A stretch of DNA of 64,000 nt from Bacillota bacterium (GCA_021784595.1 JAJYHT010000055.1:102449-166448); one strand, 5' to 3'; shown: positions 53,865 through 61,915, numbered from the stretch's first letter. Program-made: numbers and translations. The notes: a model not told the origin generated them from the sequence alone.

Positions 53865-55032
53865 GGTTTCTCCCCGCGACGCGGAAACGCTGGAGTTCAT
53901 GCAAGCCAAGTGTCGCGCCCTGTACAACGGGCATTTGGGTCAGTTGAACGCGGGGGCGAAGTGGTCGCTCTATGACGCGAAGAAGACGCGTCAACAGAGT
54001 CGCCAAGTCGATCCCGCGATTAATGCCGTTTACGGAAAGCTATTGCACGAAGTCTGCTTTCGGCTTGATGAGGCCATGCAGGCCTTCGTCCGACGCGTAA
54101 AAGTGGGTGAAACACCGGGATTCCCACGCTACCATCCTCGGCAGAAATTTTTCACTTTGAAATATCCCGGCATGGATATCCAAGTTCAAGGTCAACACCT
54201 CGTCCTGCCCACAGGAGGCTGTGGAAAGACGAAGCGGTTAGCCAATATCCATGCCACACTCACCGAAACGGCCCCCTCACCATTTCAGGAAGTCGCGATT
54301 TCGAAAGATGCGCAAGGGCAGTATTACGCCACGTTTCTATCGGAGACCACCACGTCACCTCCGCAAGCGGATGATGGCAGTGCTATAGCCTATGACCTCG
54401 GCATTAAGACGCTCGCCACGGGCTATAGCACGACCGGACGCTTCCTGCATATTGGAGGCTTTACCGCCTATCGTTGGTACAACAAACAACGCGATAAAAT
54501 TCGGTCATTACGGAGTCAGTGTCAAAAGGGCTCCCGTCGCTATCGTTATCGGACGATGGTTTACCATCGGATTTCCGAAGAAAAACGGCGCAAACAACGC
54601 GATTCCTTGCACAAAGCCTCGGCTTTCCTGACACGACAGGCTGAAAGAGCTATCGTGCTGGGCGATCTGTCGCAACCACAGATGGTGCAGAAATCGCGGA
54701 AAGCCACAAAACGAACCAAAGGGCTGCATCGGAGCGTGCAAAACGAGTGGGGTCTCGATCAGTTCATCGGGATGATCCAATACAAAGCCCGTCGCTATGG
54801 CAAAGACGTGTATCTCATCAGCGAACGCTATACCTCCAAGGACTGCTCAGGGTGTGGCTATCGCCAGGACATGCCGTTGTGGAAACGGACCTATCGGTGT
54901 CCCCAGTGCGGACTCGTGATGGATCGCGATGACAATTCCGCTCGAAATATTTTAGCCCGGTTCCTTGCCCGGCTAGGGCCATATCCTGCTTCTCAGCAGG
55001 ACGATGTGCTGAGTGCAAACTCAGGAATTTGA
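53836..55032 (+). CDS. tnpB: TnpB RNA-guided nuclease-like protein of IS607
   Basis: 398 residues from an ATG inside tnpA with AAAGG upstream. Features of TnpB: N-terminal wedge region, RuvC-I Asp in AYDLGIKTLATG (about residue 186), a zinc finger CSGCGYRQ and CPQCG, and RuvC-III MDRDDNSARNIL (about 360). RuvC-II reads IVLGDLSQPQM (about 276), with Asp where Glu is usual (EDL). TnpB uses an omega RNA transcribed across its own 3' end to cut target DNA and aid element retention. The RuvC-II change may mean a relocated or weakened catalytic residue. No frame damage is seen. Confidence 0.9.
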   Translation: MLLAKKIRIKVSPRDAETLEFMQAKCRALYNGHLGQLNAGAKWSLYDAKKTRQQSRQVDPAINAVYGKLLHEVCFRLDEAMQAFVRRVKVGETPGFPRYHPRQKFFTLKYPGMDIQVQGQHLVLPTGGCGKTKRLANIHATLTETAPSPFQEVAISKDAQGQYYATFLSETTTSPPQADDGSAIAYDLGIKTLATGYSTTGRFLHIGGFTAYRWYNKQRDKIRSLRSQCQKGSRRYRYRTMVYHRISEEKRRKQRDSLHKASAFLTRQAERAIVLGDLSQPQMVQKSRKATKRTKGLHRSVQNEWGLDQFIGMIQYKARRYGKDVYLISERYTSKDCSGCGYRQDMPLWKRTYRCPQCGLVMDRDDNSARNILARFLARLGPYPASQQDDVLSANSGI

Positions 55033-55033
55033 A

Positions 55034-55047
55034 CATGTTTATACATG
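55034..55047. repeat. CATGT-loop-ACATG palindrome at the IS607 right end
   Basis: CATGT (55034-55038) pairs with ACATG (55043-55047) over four bases, directly after the tnpB stop. It may belong to the right-end/omega-RNA region of the element. Confidence 0.35.
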
Positions 55048-55068
55048 CTTAGAAAGGCAGGAATAATC

Positions 55069-56151
55069 ATGGCGACGGTTCCCGTTGTGACACGGAAAGA
55101 CTTTCCAATCTGGCCCAATGCAGGGGGAGGAGTGCGACTGATGCGATCGCGCCGGTTGGATGCGATCCATTATTGGGCTTACTCACAAAATGACCTGGAC
55201 CGGGACAAACCGATCTGGGAATTTGCCGGAGCAATTTTAGGCATTCCGCAAGCGGCGCGAGTGCTTGTGGGATTGGAGAATGACGACGCCAACGCTCTGT
55301 TTGCAGAGGGATTGGCGCATATTGGTTGTACAGTGCTGAGCGTTAGGGTCGAAATGTTGGAGCGAACTATGGCGGAGTTTGAGCCCTCGACCTTAATCAT
55401 TACACCACTCACTGCCCACCAGTTGAATCTTAAAGACAGCCTCGGCGGACTGAACCTCCTGGTGCTGACGGGAACTGTAGGCGCAGGGGATGCATTGCGT
55501 CGTCGCATTGTGCAGAAATATCCTCATTTGAGGGTCAAAGAGCTCTATTACATTAGCGAATTTGCCGCCCCGCTGGCGGTGGAGTGTGATAAGGGCGCGC
55601 TGCATTGGGCAACCGATGGGGTGGCTGTAGAATTGTTGGCGTTAGGAGACGATACGCCAGCGCAACCGGGATCCCGTGCTCGCGTGGTGGTGTCCGATGT
55701 GGCAGAACGCGTTCAGCCGTTGGTCCGGTATGACACCGGCGATTTGGTGCAAGTGCTTGCCGGTGGGTGCGACTGCGGACGGAGCGGGCCCCGGGCTCAT
55801 CGATTGACCTTGGGCAAAGCAGCATCTGCCCCGACCGTTTTTGGCACCCGTTTGTATTCCGGAGAGTTTGTGGAAGCGTTATGGAGTTGCGAGGGAACAT
55901 CAGATAAAATAGGGGGCAATGTCCGACTAGACCGGGGTCGTTCAAAGGACTTGGTAACAATTTGCTTTGAACCATTGCCCGGGTTTGATGCCAACCAAGT
56001 GAAGAAGATGATTGCCGCCCAATTTTATAAATCGTTTGGCTTCATGCCGGAAGTCACGACCAACTTTCCTCCGGAATTCTTGCCCGTATTGCAGGTGCGT
56101 GACTTTCGGAGCTTATCGCCAGCGGTAAAAGACACACTAGCTTCAGCGTAA
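55069..56151 (+). CDS. PaaK-like adenylate-forming protein without the usual P-loop
   Basis: 360 residues from the ATG at 55069. The C-terminal half follows phenylacetate-CoA ligases: VLTGTVGAGDALRRRI, ELYYISEFAAPLAVEC, LVRYDTGDLVQV with the zinc-like GCDCGRSGPRA, and a C-terminal lid. The N-terminal ATP-binding Ser/Thr/Gly loop (SSGTTG) is replaced by WPNAGGGVRLMRS and the region is about 60 residues short. It may lack adenylation, use a different loop, or work as a binding protein. It probably ends the M14/aminotransferase operon, now split by the IS607 element, which may have changed its start or expression. The ribosome site is AAAGG. Confidence 0.68.
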   Translation: MATVPVVTRKDFPIWPNAGGGVRLMRSRRLDAIHYWAYSQNDLDRDKPIWEFAGAILGIPQAARVLVGLENDDANALFAEGLAHIGCTVLSVRVEMLERTMAEFEPSTLIITPLTAHQLNLKDSLGGLNLLVLTGTVGAGDALRRRIVQKYPHLRVKELYYISEFAAPLAVECDKGALHWATDGVAVELLALGDDTPAQPGSRARVVVSDVAERVQPLVRYDTGDLVQVLAGGCDCGRSGPRAHRLTLGKAASAPTVFGTRLYSGEFVEALWSCEGTSDKIGGNVRLDRGRSKDLVTICFEPLPGFDANQVKKMIAAQFYKSFGFMPEVTTNFPPEFLPVLQVRDFRSLSPAVKDTLASA

Positions 56152-56163
56152 CAACTCACATCG

Positions 56164-56502
56164 CTAGGTGTCATCGTGCAGGGTTTTTAGACGATCATTC
56201 AGCAACCAGGCAAAATCAGGATCCAGTTCTTGAGCAAGGATGACTCGTCCGTGCCAATCAATCCAATTGGGGCTTTGGTCGCCAGCTCTGCGTAACAGGT
56301 CCTCTCGCCAGTCAGGATCTGAAAGAAAGCGGGCTATGTTATCGAACGACAGAGCGGCTTTGGCCTTTAAGATCACCAACGCTAGTGAGCGCAGCACCTC
56401 CTGTGAGCGGGGGGTGCTGCGCTCTGGATAAAGCATATTGATAATGTCAACTACCGCCTGCGCGCCTGATTCCGGATCAGATGCTTTGGGACCAAACCCC
56501 AT
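56164..56502 (-). CDS. small hypothetical protein, unassigned
   Basis: 112 residues with GAGGTGAG before the ATG. The centre reads AQAVVDIINMLYPERSTPRS and LSFDNIARFLSDPDWREDLLR, a helical layout seen within conjugation-type ATPases, where such a stretch is a helix insert. There is no ATPase here, so it would be a free-standing fragment or an unrelated helical protein. I do not assign a function. It lies just downstream of the PaaK-like gene on the opposite strand, and upstream of the exporter operon's last gene. Confidence 0.45.
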   Translation of the reverse strand: MGFGPKASDPESGAQAVVDIINMLYPERSTPRSQEVLRSLALVILKAKAALSFDNIARFLSDPDWREDLLRRAGDQSPNWIDWHGRVILAQELDPDFAWLLNDRLKTLHDDT

Positions 56503-56531
56503 CGTACGCTCACCTCTTGCCTCATTGTACT

Positions 56532-57482
56532 CTAACCGCCGAAAAGCGAAACGCTAACAGGTTGTTCGGTTAGTGCTGGGGGAGACACTACGAGGTCACC
56601 GGATGTTAGGCCATTGGTCACTATCGCCTGGTTGGTGCCAATTAATCCTAGGGTTACCGAGGTTTTTTGACCGTGAGTCACCACTTCATATCCGCCTTGG
56701 GCGGTGGACTCGATGGCAGCGATGGGCACGACTAGACCCTTGGCTTGAGCCACGGGAACGAATACTTGGCAAGACATGCCCAGCCAAGGATAGGGCGTGC
56801 CCGATGGGACATTGAGGGTGAAGATGATCGGATAGGACACCGCTGTGCCGTTGCCGTTGGTGATCGGATCTTGATTCACTGCTTGGACTTTTCCAGCATA
56901 GATCACGCCAGGCTCTCCCGGCACAATAAAAGTGGCGGATTGCCCCGCTTTAAACCAATGCACATCCAGTTCACTGACAGAGGCAGTAACGTCGATAGAC
57001 GTGGTATCGGCAATGGTAATGGCAAGGGAGGCACCAATAGAATTGACGACGCTTTGTCCCGCCACAGGGCGCCGTCCGCCACCAAACCCTGCCGATGAAG
57101 GACTATTTTGACTGGACGTGGGCGCGGTGCTGTTAGGCACGACGTCGCCGGCATTGAGGCTGACCTCGACCACGCGGCCAGCAAAAGGGGCAGTCAAAGT
57201 GGTTCCGTTGGTCATTTGCGCCAAGATTTGCCCGCTGACAACTGATTGGCCCACCGTGGCCGAAACGGTCGAGACGGTAGTTTGGGGGCCACTATAGGAG
57301 ACAGACGCTTCACTGGTGCTGGTGATGGTGCCAGCTAACGGTTCAATGCGAGTCACTGTGCCGTTGGTCACCTTTACCGTGTGGGGCGGTGATGCGGCGT
57401 CAATGTTCGGAGCCAATGCCATGGCAGCAAGTCCGATGAGTCCGGCCAATGCCAGACTGATGGTTAAGGTTGTTTTCTTCAT
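56532..57482 (-). CDS. HlyD/MacA-family efflux adaptor (second of the operon)
   Basis: 316 residues. The N-terminal anchor LTISLALAGLIGLAAMALAP is followed by lipoyl and barrel domains (SEASVSYSGPQTTVSTVS and later PFAGRVVEVSLNAGDVV), without a long coiled hairpin. A Gly/Ser-rich linker (about 130-155; SAGFGGGRRPVAGQ) replaces the hairpin. It comes last in the operon, 9 bases after the permease stop. A second adaptor in the same unit suggests the complex uses two different adaptor chains or alternate partners. Confidence 0.85.
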   Translation of the reverse strand: MKKTTLTISLALAGLIGLAAMALAPNIDAASPPHTVKVTNGTVTRIEPLAGTITSTSEASVSYSGPQTTVSTVSATVGQSVVSGQILAQMTNGTTLTAPFAGRVVEVSLNAGDVVPNSTAPTSSQNSPSSAGFGGGRRPVAGQSVVNSIGASLAITIADTTSIDVTASVSELDVHWFKAGQSATFIVPGEPGVIYAGKVQAVNQDPITNGNGTAVSYPIIFTLNVPSGTPYPWLGMSCQVFVPVAQAKGLVVPIAAIESTAQGGYEVVTHGQKTSVTLGLIGTNQAIVTNGLTSGDLVVSPPALTEQPVSVSLFGG

Positions 57483-57491
57483 CTTATTCTC

Positions 57492-58700
57492 CTATTCTAC
57501 CCGCAACGCATCCACTGGATGCAGACCGGCCGCCCGGCTGGCTGGCCATAGTCCAAATACCAGGCCGACGGCTAGTGAAAAACCGAATGCCAAGAGCGCG
57601 GTGGTGGGTGAAAATGTGGTACTGGCCCCAAGCGCCTTACCTAGGACATCCGAAATGGTGGTGCCGAGCAGAATGCCGAAAATTCCTCCAAGGCCTGCGA
57701 GCGTCAGCGACTCTACGAGAAATTGCAGCATGATCGCCCGGTGAGAGGCGCCGATAGCCTTTCTAATCCCGATTTCTCGCGTGCGTTCGGTGACTGAGAC
57801 CAGCATGATATTCATAATGCCGATGCCGCCCACTAAGAGAGAAATGCCGGCGATACCGCCTAGCACATCCTGCATCGTCGTGGTAATCGAACTGAGCGTG
57901 GACAGAATTTGGGACTGCGTGGTCAGAGAGAAATTGGATGCGCTGCCTAGCCAATTTAAGAGTTTGAGATTCAGTCGATTGGTCAGATTGGTCATGTTGG
58001 CAGTGGCATCGGCTGAGAGGTAAATATTGCTGATGCTGGTTTGTCCCAGCACACTTTCTGCTACAGTCCAAGGAATTGCCACAAAGTTATCTTGACTTTG
58101 TCCGAACGACGATCCTTTGGACTCTAGCACACCAACCACCTTAAAGGGAATTCCATTGATCGTCATGGTATTGCCTAATGCGTTGGCTGCCCCGAACAGC
58201 GTTGTCGCCTCTTGTGATCCGAGCACCGCAACATTGGCATCGCTGGCAATATCAAGCGGGCTTAAGAAGCGACCCTCAGCCAGTTGGTAGTTCATGACGT
58301 GCTGATAACTGGCATTGGTGCCTACCAGTCCCGCTGAACTGGTGGTATCTCCAACCGCGAATGTTGCCGAGCCGGCTACGATGGGAGCTACCTGCGCTAC
58401 ACCTGGCACTTTTGTCAATGATAAAGCATCTTGTGCCGTGAGTTGACCGGGAGGAAGCAAGGGAGTGGTGGCGGTGCTCGAAGTCAAGGCTGTCGATGAT
58501 GAACTAGATGTGCTGATCACAATCAAATTCGACCCCAGGCCCTCGATTTTTGAAGAGATTGAGGCGGTAGCTCCTTGAGCTAGGCTAATCAAGGCGATTA
58601 CCGCGGATACTCCAATGATGACACCCAGCATGGTTAACAAAGAACGCAGCTTTTGTGCCCAAATCGCCTTCATGGCGATTTTAAACGTTTGACTAAGCAT
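57492..58700 (-). CDS. MacB/FtsX-like exporter permease (YknZ type)
   Basis: 402 residues. N-terminal membrane helix (LRSLLTMLGVIIGVSAVIAL), a large extracellular domain (about 45-270) rich in Ser/Thr, then three C-terminal helices with the FtsX signature ERTREIGIRKAIGASHRAIM. The start overlaps the ATPase end by eight bases. It is the transmembrane part of a YknXYZ/MacB exporter, moved by the ATPase outside the bilayer by a mechanotransmission-like cycle. The substrate is unknown. Confidence 0.92.
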   Translation of the reverse strand: MLSQTFKIAMKAIWAQKLRSLLTMLGVIIGVSAVIALISLAQGATASISSKIEGLGSNLIVISTSSSSSTALTSSTATTPLLPPGQLTAQDALSLTKVPGVAQVAPIVAGSATFAVGDTTSSAGLVGTNASYQHVMNYQLAEGRFLSPLDIASDANVAVLGSQEATTLFGAANALGNTMTINGIPFKVVGVLESKGSSFGQSQDNFVAIPWTVAESVLGQTSISNIYLSADATANMTNLTNRLNLKLLNWLGSASNFSLTTQSQILSTLSSITTTMQDVLGGIAGISLLVGGIGIMNIMLVSVTERTREIGIRKAIGASHRAIMLQFLVESLTLAGLGGIFGILLGTTISDVLGKALGASTTFSPTTALLAFGFSLAVGLVFGLWPASRAAGLHPVDALRVE

Positions 58701-59382
58701 GAGTCACCTCCTGGCTTGCCACCACATTGCCATCCCTAATTTCAACGATGCGGTCGGCATGATGGGCGACTTGGGCGTCATGGGTAATCATGATTACGGT
58801 CTGTCCGGCCAGATGCAGACGAGAAAAGATGCCTAGCACTTCTTGGCCCGCATGGCTGTCCAAATTTCCAGTCGGTTCGTCGGCCAGGATGACTGGCGGA
58901 TTGGTCACTATGGCTCGGGCGATGGCGACCCGCTGCTGCTGACCGCCAGACAGTTGATTAGGACGATGGTGCAGACGATCTCCTAGCCCTACCTGGTTGA
59001 GGGCTTCAGTTGCGCGGGAACGTTGTTCGTGGGCGGAAGCCCCTTGATAGAGCAGTGGCAAAGCAACGTTCTCCAAAGCGTTCAATGCACCTAAAAGGTT
59101 GAAGCTTTGGAACACAAATCCGATTTGTTTGCGACGGATGGGCGCTAAACGCGATTCCTGCAATTTGGCGACGTCCTGTCCCAAAAGGTAATAGTGGCCG
59201 GCACTGGGCACGTCAAGGCATCCTAGAATATGCATCAAAGTGGACTTTCCAGACCCAGACGGCCCCATGATCGCCACATATTCCCCTTGATCAAGGGTCA
59301 TCGATACTCCCTGCAAGACCTCTAGGTCTTCGTTGCCCATCTTGTATGATTTGCGTATCTGGTCTAATTCTATGAGGGCCAT
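58693..59382 (-). CDS. ABC exporter ATPase (MacB/YknY type)
   Basis: 229 residues from the ATG at 59382 with GGGGAGG nine bases upstream; a longer start at 59430 would lie within the adaptor gene. Walker A GPSGSGKST, signature [10 protein letters not shown] and DEPTGNLD are complete. It is the same subfamily as the ATPase at the left edge of the window, with similar but clearly diverged sequence. It drives the permease at 57492. It starts 5 bases after the adaptor stop. Confidence 0.93.
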   Translation of the reverse strand: MALIELDQIRKSYKMGNEDLEVLQGVSMTLDQGEYVAIMGPSGSGKSTLMHILGCLDVPSAGHYYLLGQDVAKLQESRLAPIRRKQIGFVFQSFNLLGALNALENVALPLLYQGASAHEQRSRATEALNQVGLGDRLHHRPNQLSGGQQQRVAIARAIVTNPPVILADEPTGNLDSHAGQEVLGIFSRLHLAGQTVIMITHDAQVAHHADRIVEIRDGNVVASQEVTHA

Positions 59383-59386
59383 GACA

Positions 59387-60430
59387 TTAGCCTCCCCGCC
59401 CGAATCCGCCGCCAAAACCGCCTCCGCCAAGTCCGCTACCGCTGGCAGCGGCGGCAGGATTGGGGATCAACACGGTTTGGCCAGCACTGATGCCGCTAAT
59501 GATTTCGGTCTGGGAAAGGTTCATCAGCCCAATTTTTACCGCAGCTTCGACTGGAACCGTAGTTGCGACGGCACTAAACCCCGTTCTACTATGGCTAAAG
59601 AGGCCAAAGCCGTGGTGACTCGAACCGGCACCCCCACCGCTTGCACCTCCAAAACCGCTCGAACCGAAACCAGGGAAATTCTTGAGACGAGATGACAGGT
59701 TGGATCCGGGTTCCAAAACATAAAACTGGCCGTTTAAGGTGACGAGAGCTGCGGTGGGAACGTAAACTGTGTTGCTGGTGGTTCCCGTCGTCACGACGGC
59801 TGCAACGCTCATGCCCACCAAAATATGCGATGGATTAGTAATTTTGATGGTGGCTGGATATTCAACCAGACCTGAACTATCGGCAGTGCCCTGCTGCCCG
59901 ACTTCCGTGACTATGCCTGAAAAGCTTTGACCTGGCAGAGCGGGCAAGGTAAGGCTGGCCGATTGTCCTGCCGCGACTTCCCGAATAAATTGCTCAGGAA
60001 TTTGAACGTTGGCGTACAATGTCGCAGTGTTTGCGATTGTGGCCAGGGTTTCACCCGCGGTCACATAACTGCCTGCGGTCACGGGCAGGCCGATGACGGT
60101 TCCTGCAATGGGACTGGTTAAAGTTTGACCGCTGGACAACGTCGCAATGGTTGCTCCAACCGCCACAGTCTGATTCAATTGAACCGATAAGGTGGAGATG
60201 GTTGCGGAGGCGGGGCTTTGCACGACGGCTAGGGTGCTGGGCTCCACGGAGCCGGATGCGGACACTTGGCCGGTAAACGCGCCTTCTTGGGCGCGACTGG
60301 TCAAGTAGGCAGGGGGGGTCGACGATGCCGCTGGTGCGGTATGGCGGTGTCTTAGCACATAATAGCCAGCCCCTAAAACGAGGATGATAACAACAAGAAC
60401 CAGGCCGGTCTTGGACCATTTTTTCATCAT
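59387..60430 (-). CDS. HlyD/MacA-family efflux adaptor (first of the operon)
   Basis: 347 residues from the ATG at 60430 with GAGGAG; a longer frame to 60511 includes promoter sequence. The N-terminal anchor is GLVLVVIILVLGAGYYVL (about residues 8-25), followed by paired lipoyl halves (QTLTSPIAGTVIGLPVTAGS) and a beta barrel. Two Gly-rich stretches are unusual: GFGSSGFGGASGGGAGSSHH (about 260-280) and a C-terminal LGGGGFGGGFGRGG. It is the first gene, directly behind the MarR operator, so it should be the best-expressed adaptor. Confidence 0.88.
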   Translation of the reverse strand: MMKKWSKTGLVLVVIILVLGAGYYVLRHRHTAPAASSTPPAYLTSRAQEGAFTGQVSASGSVEPSTLAVVQSPASATISTLSVQLNQTVAVGATIATLSSGQTLTSPIAGTVIGLPVTAGSYVTAGETLATIANTATLYANVQIPEQFIREVAAGQSASLTLPALPGQSFSGIVTEVGQQGTADSSGLVEYPATIKITNPSHILVGMSVAAVVTTGTTSNTVYVPTAALVTLNGQFYVLEPGSNLSSRLKNFPGFGSSGFGGASGGGAGSSHHGFGLFSHSRTGFSAVATTVPVEAAVKIGLMNLSQTEIISGISAGQTVLIPNPAAAASGSGLGGGGFGGGFGRGG

Positions 60431-60543
60431 GTAGGCTCCTCTAAACAATACTGTGTTACTTGGTACCCTTGTCTTGGGGATCGTCCTCAAACGGATTTTC
60501 ACAATGGACAAGAAGAATCTTTCGGTTTTATGATAAGTGAAAC

Positions 60544-60567
60544 AAGTTTAGTTTGTAAACTAAACTT
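60544..60567. promoter_or_regulatory. 24-bp palindromic MarR operator overlapping divergent promoters
   Basis: AAGTTTAGTTT (60544-60554) and AAACTAAACTT (60557-60567) are exact complements around GT. Leftward -35/-10 boxes can be read as TTTACA and TATCAT (18 bases apart); rightward as TTGTAA (60553-60558) and ATTATT (60576-60581, 17 apart). Both -35 elements fall inside the palindrome. A MarR dimer bound here would block both the exporter operon and its own gene, as in other autorepressed efflux systems. The binding itself is inferred from context. Confidence 0.8.
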
Positions 60568-60598
60568 TATCTGAAATTATTCGAAGGGACCTATCGAG

Positions 60599-61027
60599 GT
60601 GGACCGAGAAGAACTCGCCGTAGAGCTTCAAAAACTAATACGAGAGATCCAGCATGGCTTTAGACCGCCCCGAACCACGTTGCCGCTTAGACCGGGTGAA
60701 ATGCGGGCGCTGTGGACGGTGGCACGTCACGGGCCCTTGGAGAAATCGGAGCTGGCCGAAAATTTGGGGATATCGAAATCTTTGGTTTCGTCACTGGCTC
60801 GGCGTCTGGAGGATTTGGGCATGATAACTCAAACGGTGCCCGCACAGGATCGAAGACGACGAATTATCGAACTGTCCAACAAAGGGAAAGAGGCGCTCGA
60901 TGACATGAAGGCTCTGCGCCGCGAACGCATGGCGCGGCTATTTGAGCGCCTCACACCAGACGAGCAGGAACTGTTGTATAAATTGCTGGTAAAGATTCGG
61001 GGACCGATTTCGGATGATGCTCTTTAA
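60599..61027 (+). CDS. MarR-family regulator of the exporter operon
   Basis: 142 residues from a GTG at 60599. The winged helix-turn-helix is clear: PLEKSELAENLGISKSLVSS (recognition helix), then RRLEDLGMITQTV and the basic wing AQDRRRRIIELSNKG. It lies divergent from the four-gene exporter, with a 24-bp palindrome covering both promoters (60544-60567), so it most likely represses both and is released by a substrate of the pump. The Arg-rich wing (QDRRRR) fits strong DNA binding. A different MarR gene is at 45034. Confidence 0.9.
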   Translation: MDREELAVELQKLIREIQHGFRPPRTTLPLRPGEMRALWTVARHGPLEKSELAENLGISKSLVSSLARRLEDLGMITQTVPAQDRRRRIIELSNKGKEALDDMKALRRERMARLFERLTPDEQELLYKLLVKIRGPISDDAL

Positions 61028-61098
61028 AAACAATGCACCCTTGCCCACTTTCTCCATAAGGTAGGAGATGAGCGGCAAAGGGAGCGTGATCCAAGGTA

Positions 61099-61776
61099 AT
61101 GTACGGTGTACCGTGGTACAGTCAGAAATTGGATTCGTGGGGTAAAGGGGCGGTAAGATACCTCGGACACAGGTCGCGTCCTGACCAGATTTACGCGTTC
61201 TATCGCCAACTGGGATTTGACGTGTATGGACCTCAAAACCTTCACTTGGTCCCAGACACCGTGGTGGAGCGCTACGTCAGCGGCCTCAGGCGCCATTGGC
61301 GCCGGTGGCTTGTGGGCGAGGCGTTAACCGGTGCCGCGCTTGGTCCTTTTGGTGTTGCGGCGAGTTTGACTGGTTTATCGGTTTTTTGCCTGCAATGGGG
61401 CATCGAAATGGGATGGGCTTACGGGCTGACGATGGATGAACCAAGGTTGCAAGACGAATTGCGGCTGTTAGTGGCCGAGGGTTTGACTGAATGCATGGGG
61501 CTGGCTATGGACAAAAAAGGCATTCGCTCTTGGCTGGGTTTGGGATTGCAGTTAGTTTTGCTGGCACTGGGCCAGGACCTTGCTTGGGCAGACCGGGTGA
61601 TGGGCGTGGTTAGGCACCGCTGGCGGGTGCGTTCAGGTCGTTTAACAATTCACCCCAAGATCATGGCATTTCGCCACAATACGATGACTGTTCACCCAAA
61701 TTCCATGGCTATTGAAGCCCGTGTCGCACACAATGGTAAAAATTCCACCGGATCTTCTAGGAGGTATGCGACATGA
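61099..61776 (+). CDS. EcsC-like hypothetical protein
   Basis: 225 residues. The central part (GEALTGAALGPFGVAASLTG, then WGIEMGWAYGLTMDEPRLQDE) matches the EcsC pattern: a Gly/Ala-rich amphipathic stretch followed by an (A)xxYGxxxDxP segment. The C-terminus (about 180-225) is basic, with HPKIMAFRHNTMTVHPNSMA, and looks like a separate tail. EcsC-domain proteins have no settled function and occur with ABC or membrane genes. The end overlaps the ATG of a 31-residue acidic ORF by ATGA. Ribosome site for the ATG at 61099 is not clear. Confidence 0.55.
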   Translation: MYGVPWYSQKLDSWGKGAVRYLGHRSRPDQIYAFYRQLGFDVYGPQNLHLVPDTVVERYVSGLRRHWRRWLVGEALTGAALGPFGVAASLTGLSVFCLQWGIEMGWAYGLTMDEPRLQDELRLLVAEGLTECMGLAMDKKGIRSWLGLGLQLVLLALGQDLAWADRVMGVVRHRWRVRSGRLTIHPKIMAFRHNTMTVHPNSMAIEARVAHNGKNSTGSSRRYAT

Positions 61777-61868
61777 ACGATGCTAAAGGCGAAAACCTCG
61801 AAACCACTGACGAACGACGTGAAGAATGGTTTGACGTGATGCGCGAGTGGTTTAAAGAGGACGAGTAA
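61773..61868 (+). CDS. 31-residue acidic micro-protein, translationally coupled
   Basis: ATG at 61773 with AGGAGG at 61759-61764, and an ATGA overlap with the previous stop. The product begins MNDAKGENLETTDERREE and ends EWFKEDE: amphipathic and highly acidic, about 12 Asp/Glu in 31 residues, with two or three Trp. The strong ribosome site and overlap make it a likely real gene. It could act as a partner or inhibitor of the EcsC-like protein, whose tail is basic. A stem-loop follows at 61889. Confidence 0.6.
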   Translation: MNDAKGENLETTDERREEWFDVMREWFKEDE

Positions 61869-61888
61869 TCCTGATACCGAAATCCTTT

Positions 61889-61915
61889 AGAAGCGGCCCC
61901 AAGGGGACCGCTTCT
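61889..61915 (+). terminator. stem-loop after the micro-ORF
   Basis: AGAAGCGG pairs with CCGCTTCT, and inside CCC with GGG, with one mismatch and a two-base loop; the stem is about 11 bp. The following CTTCTTCAACATTT is only partly T-rich, so termination may be incomplete. Confidence 0.5.

Larger units (their letters stand above)
53200..55050 (+). mobile_element. IS607-family insertion sequence (tnpA + tnpB)
   Basis: Serine-recombinase tnpA (53253-53864) overlapping tnpB (53836-55032) defines an IS607 element. This family has no terminal inverted repeats, so the borders given are approximate: left edge between the aminotransferase stop and the tnpA promoter, right edge after the small palindrome at 55034-55047. 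It separates the aminotransferase gene from the PaaK-like gene, probably splitting one operon. Both genes appear intact. Confidence 0.75.
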
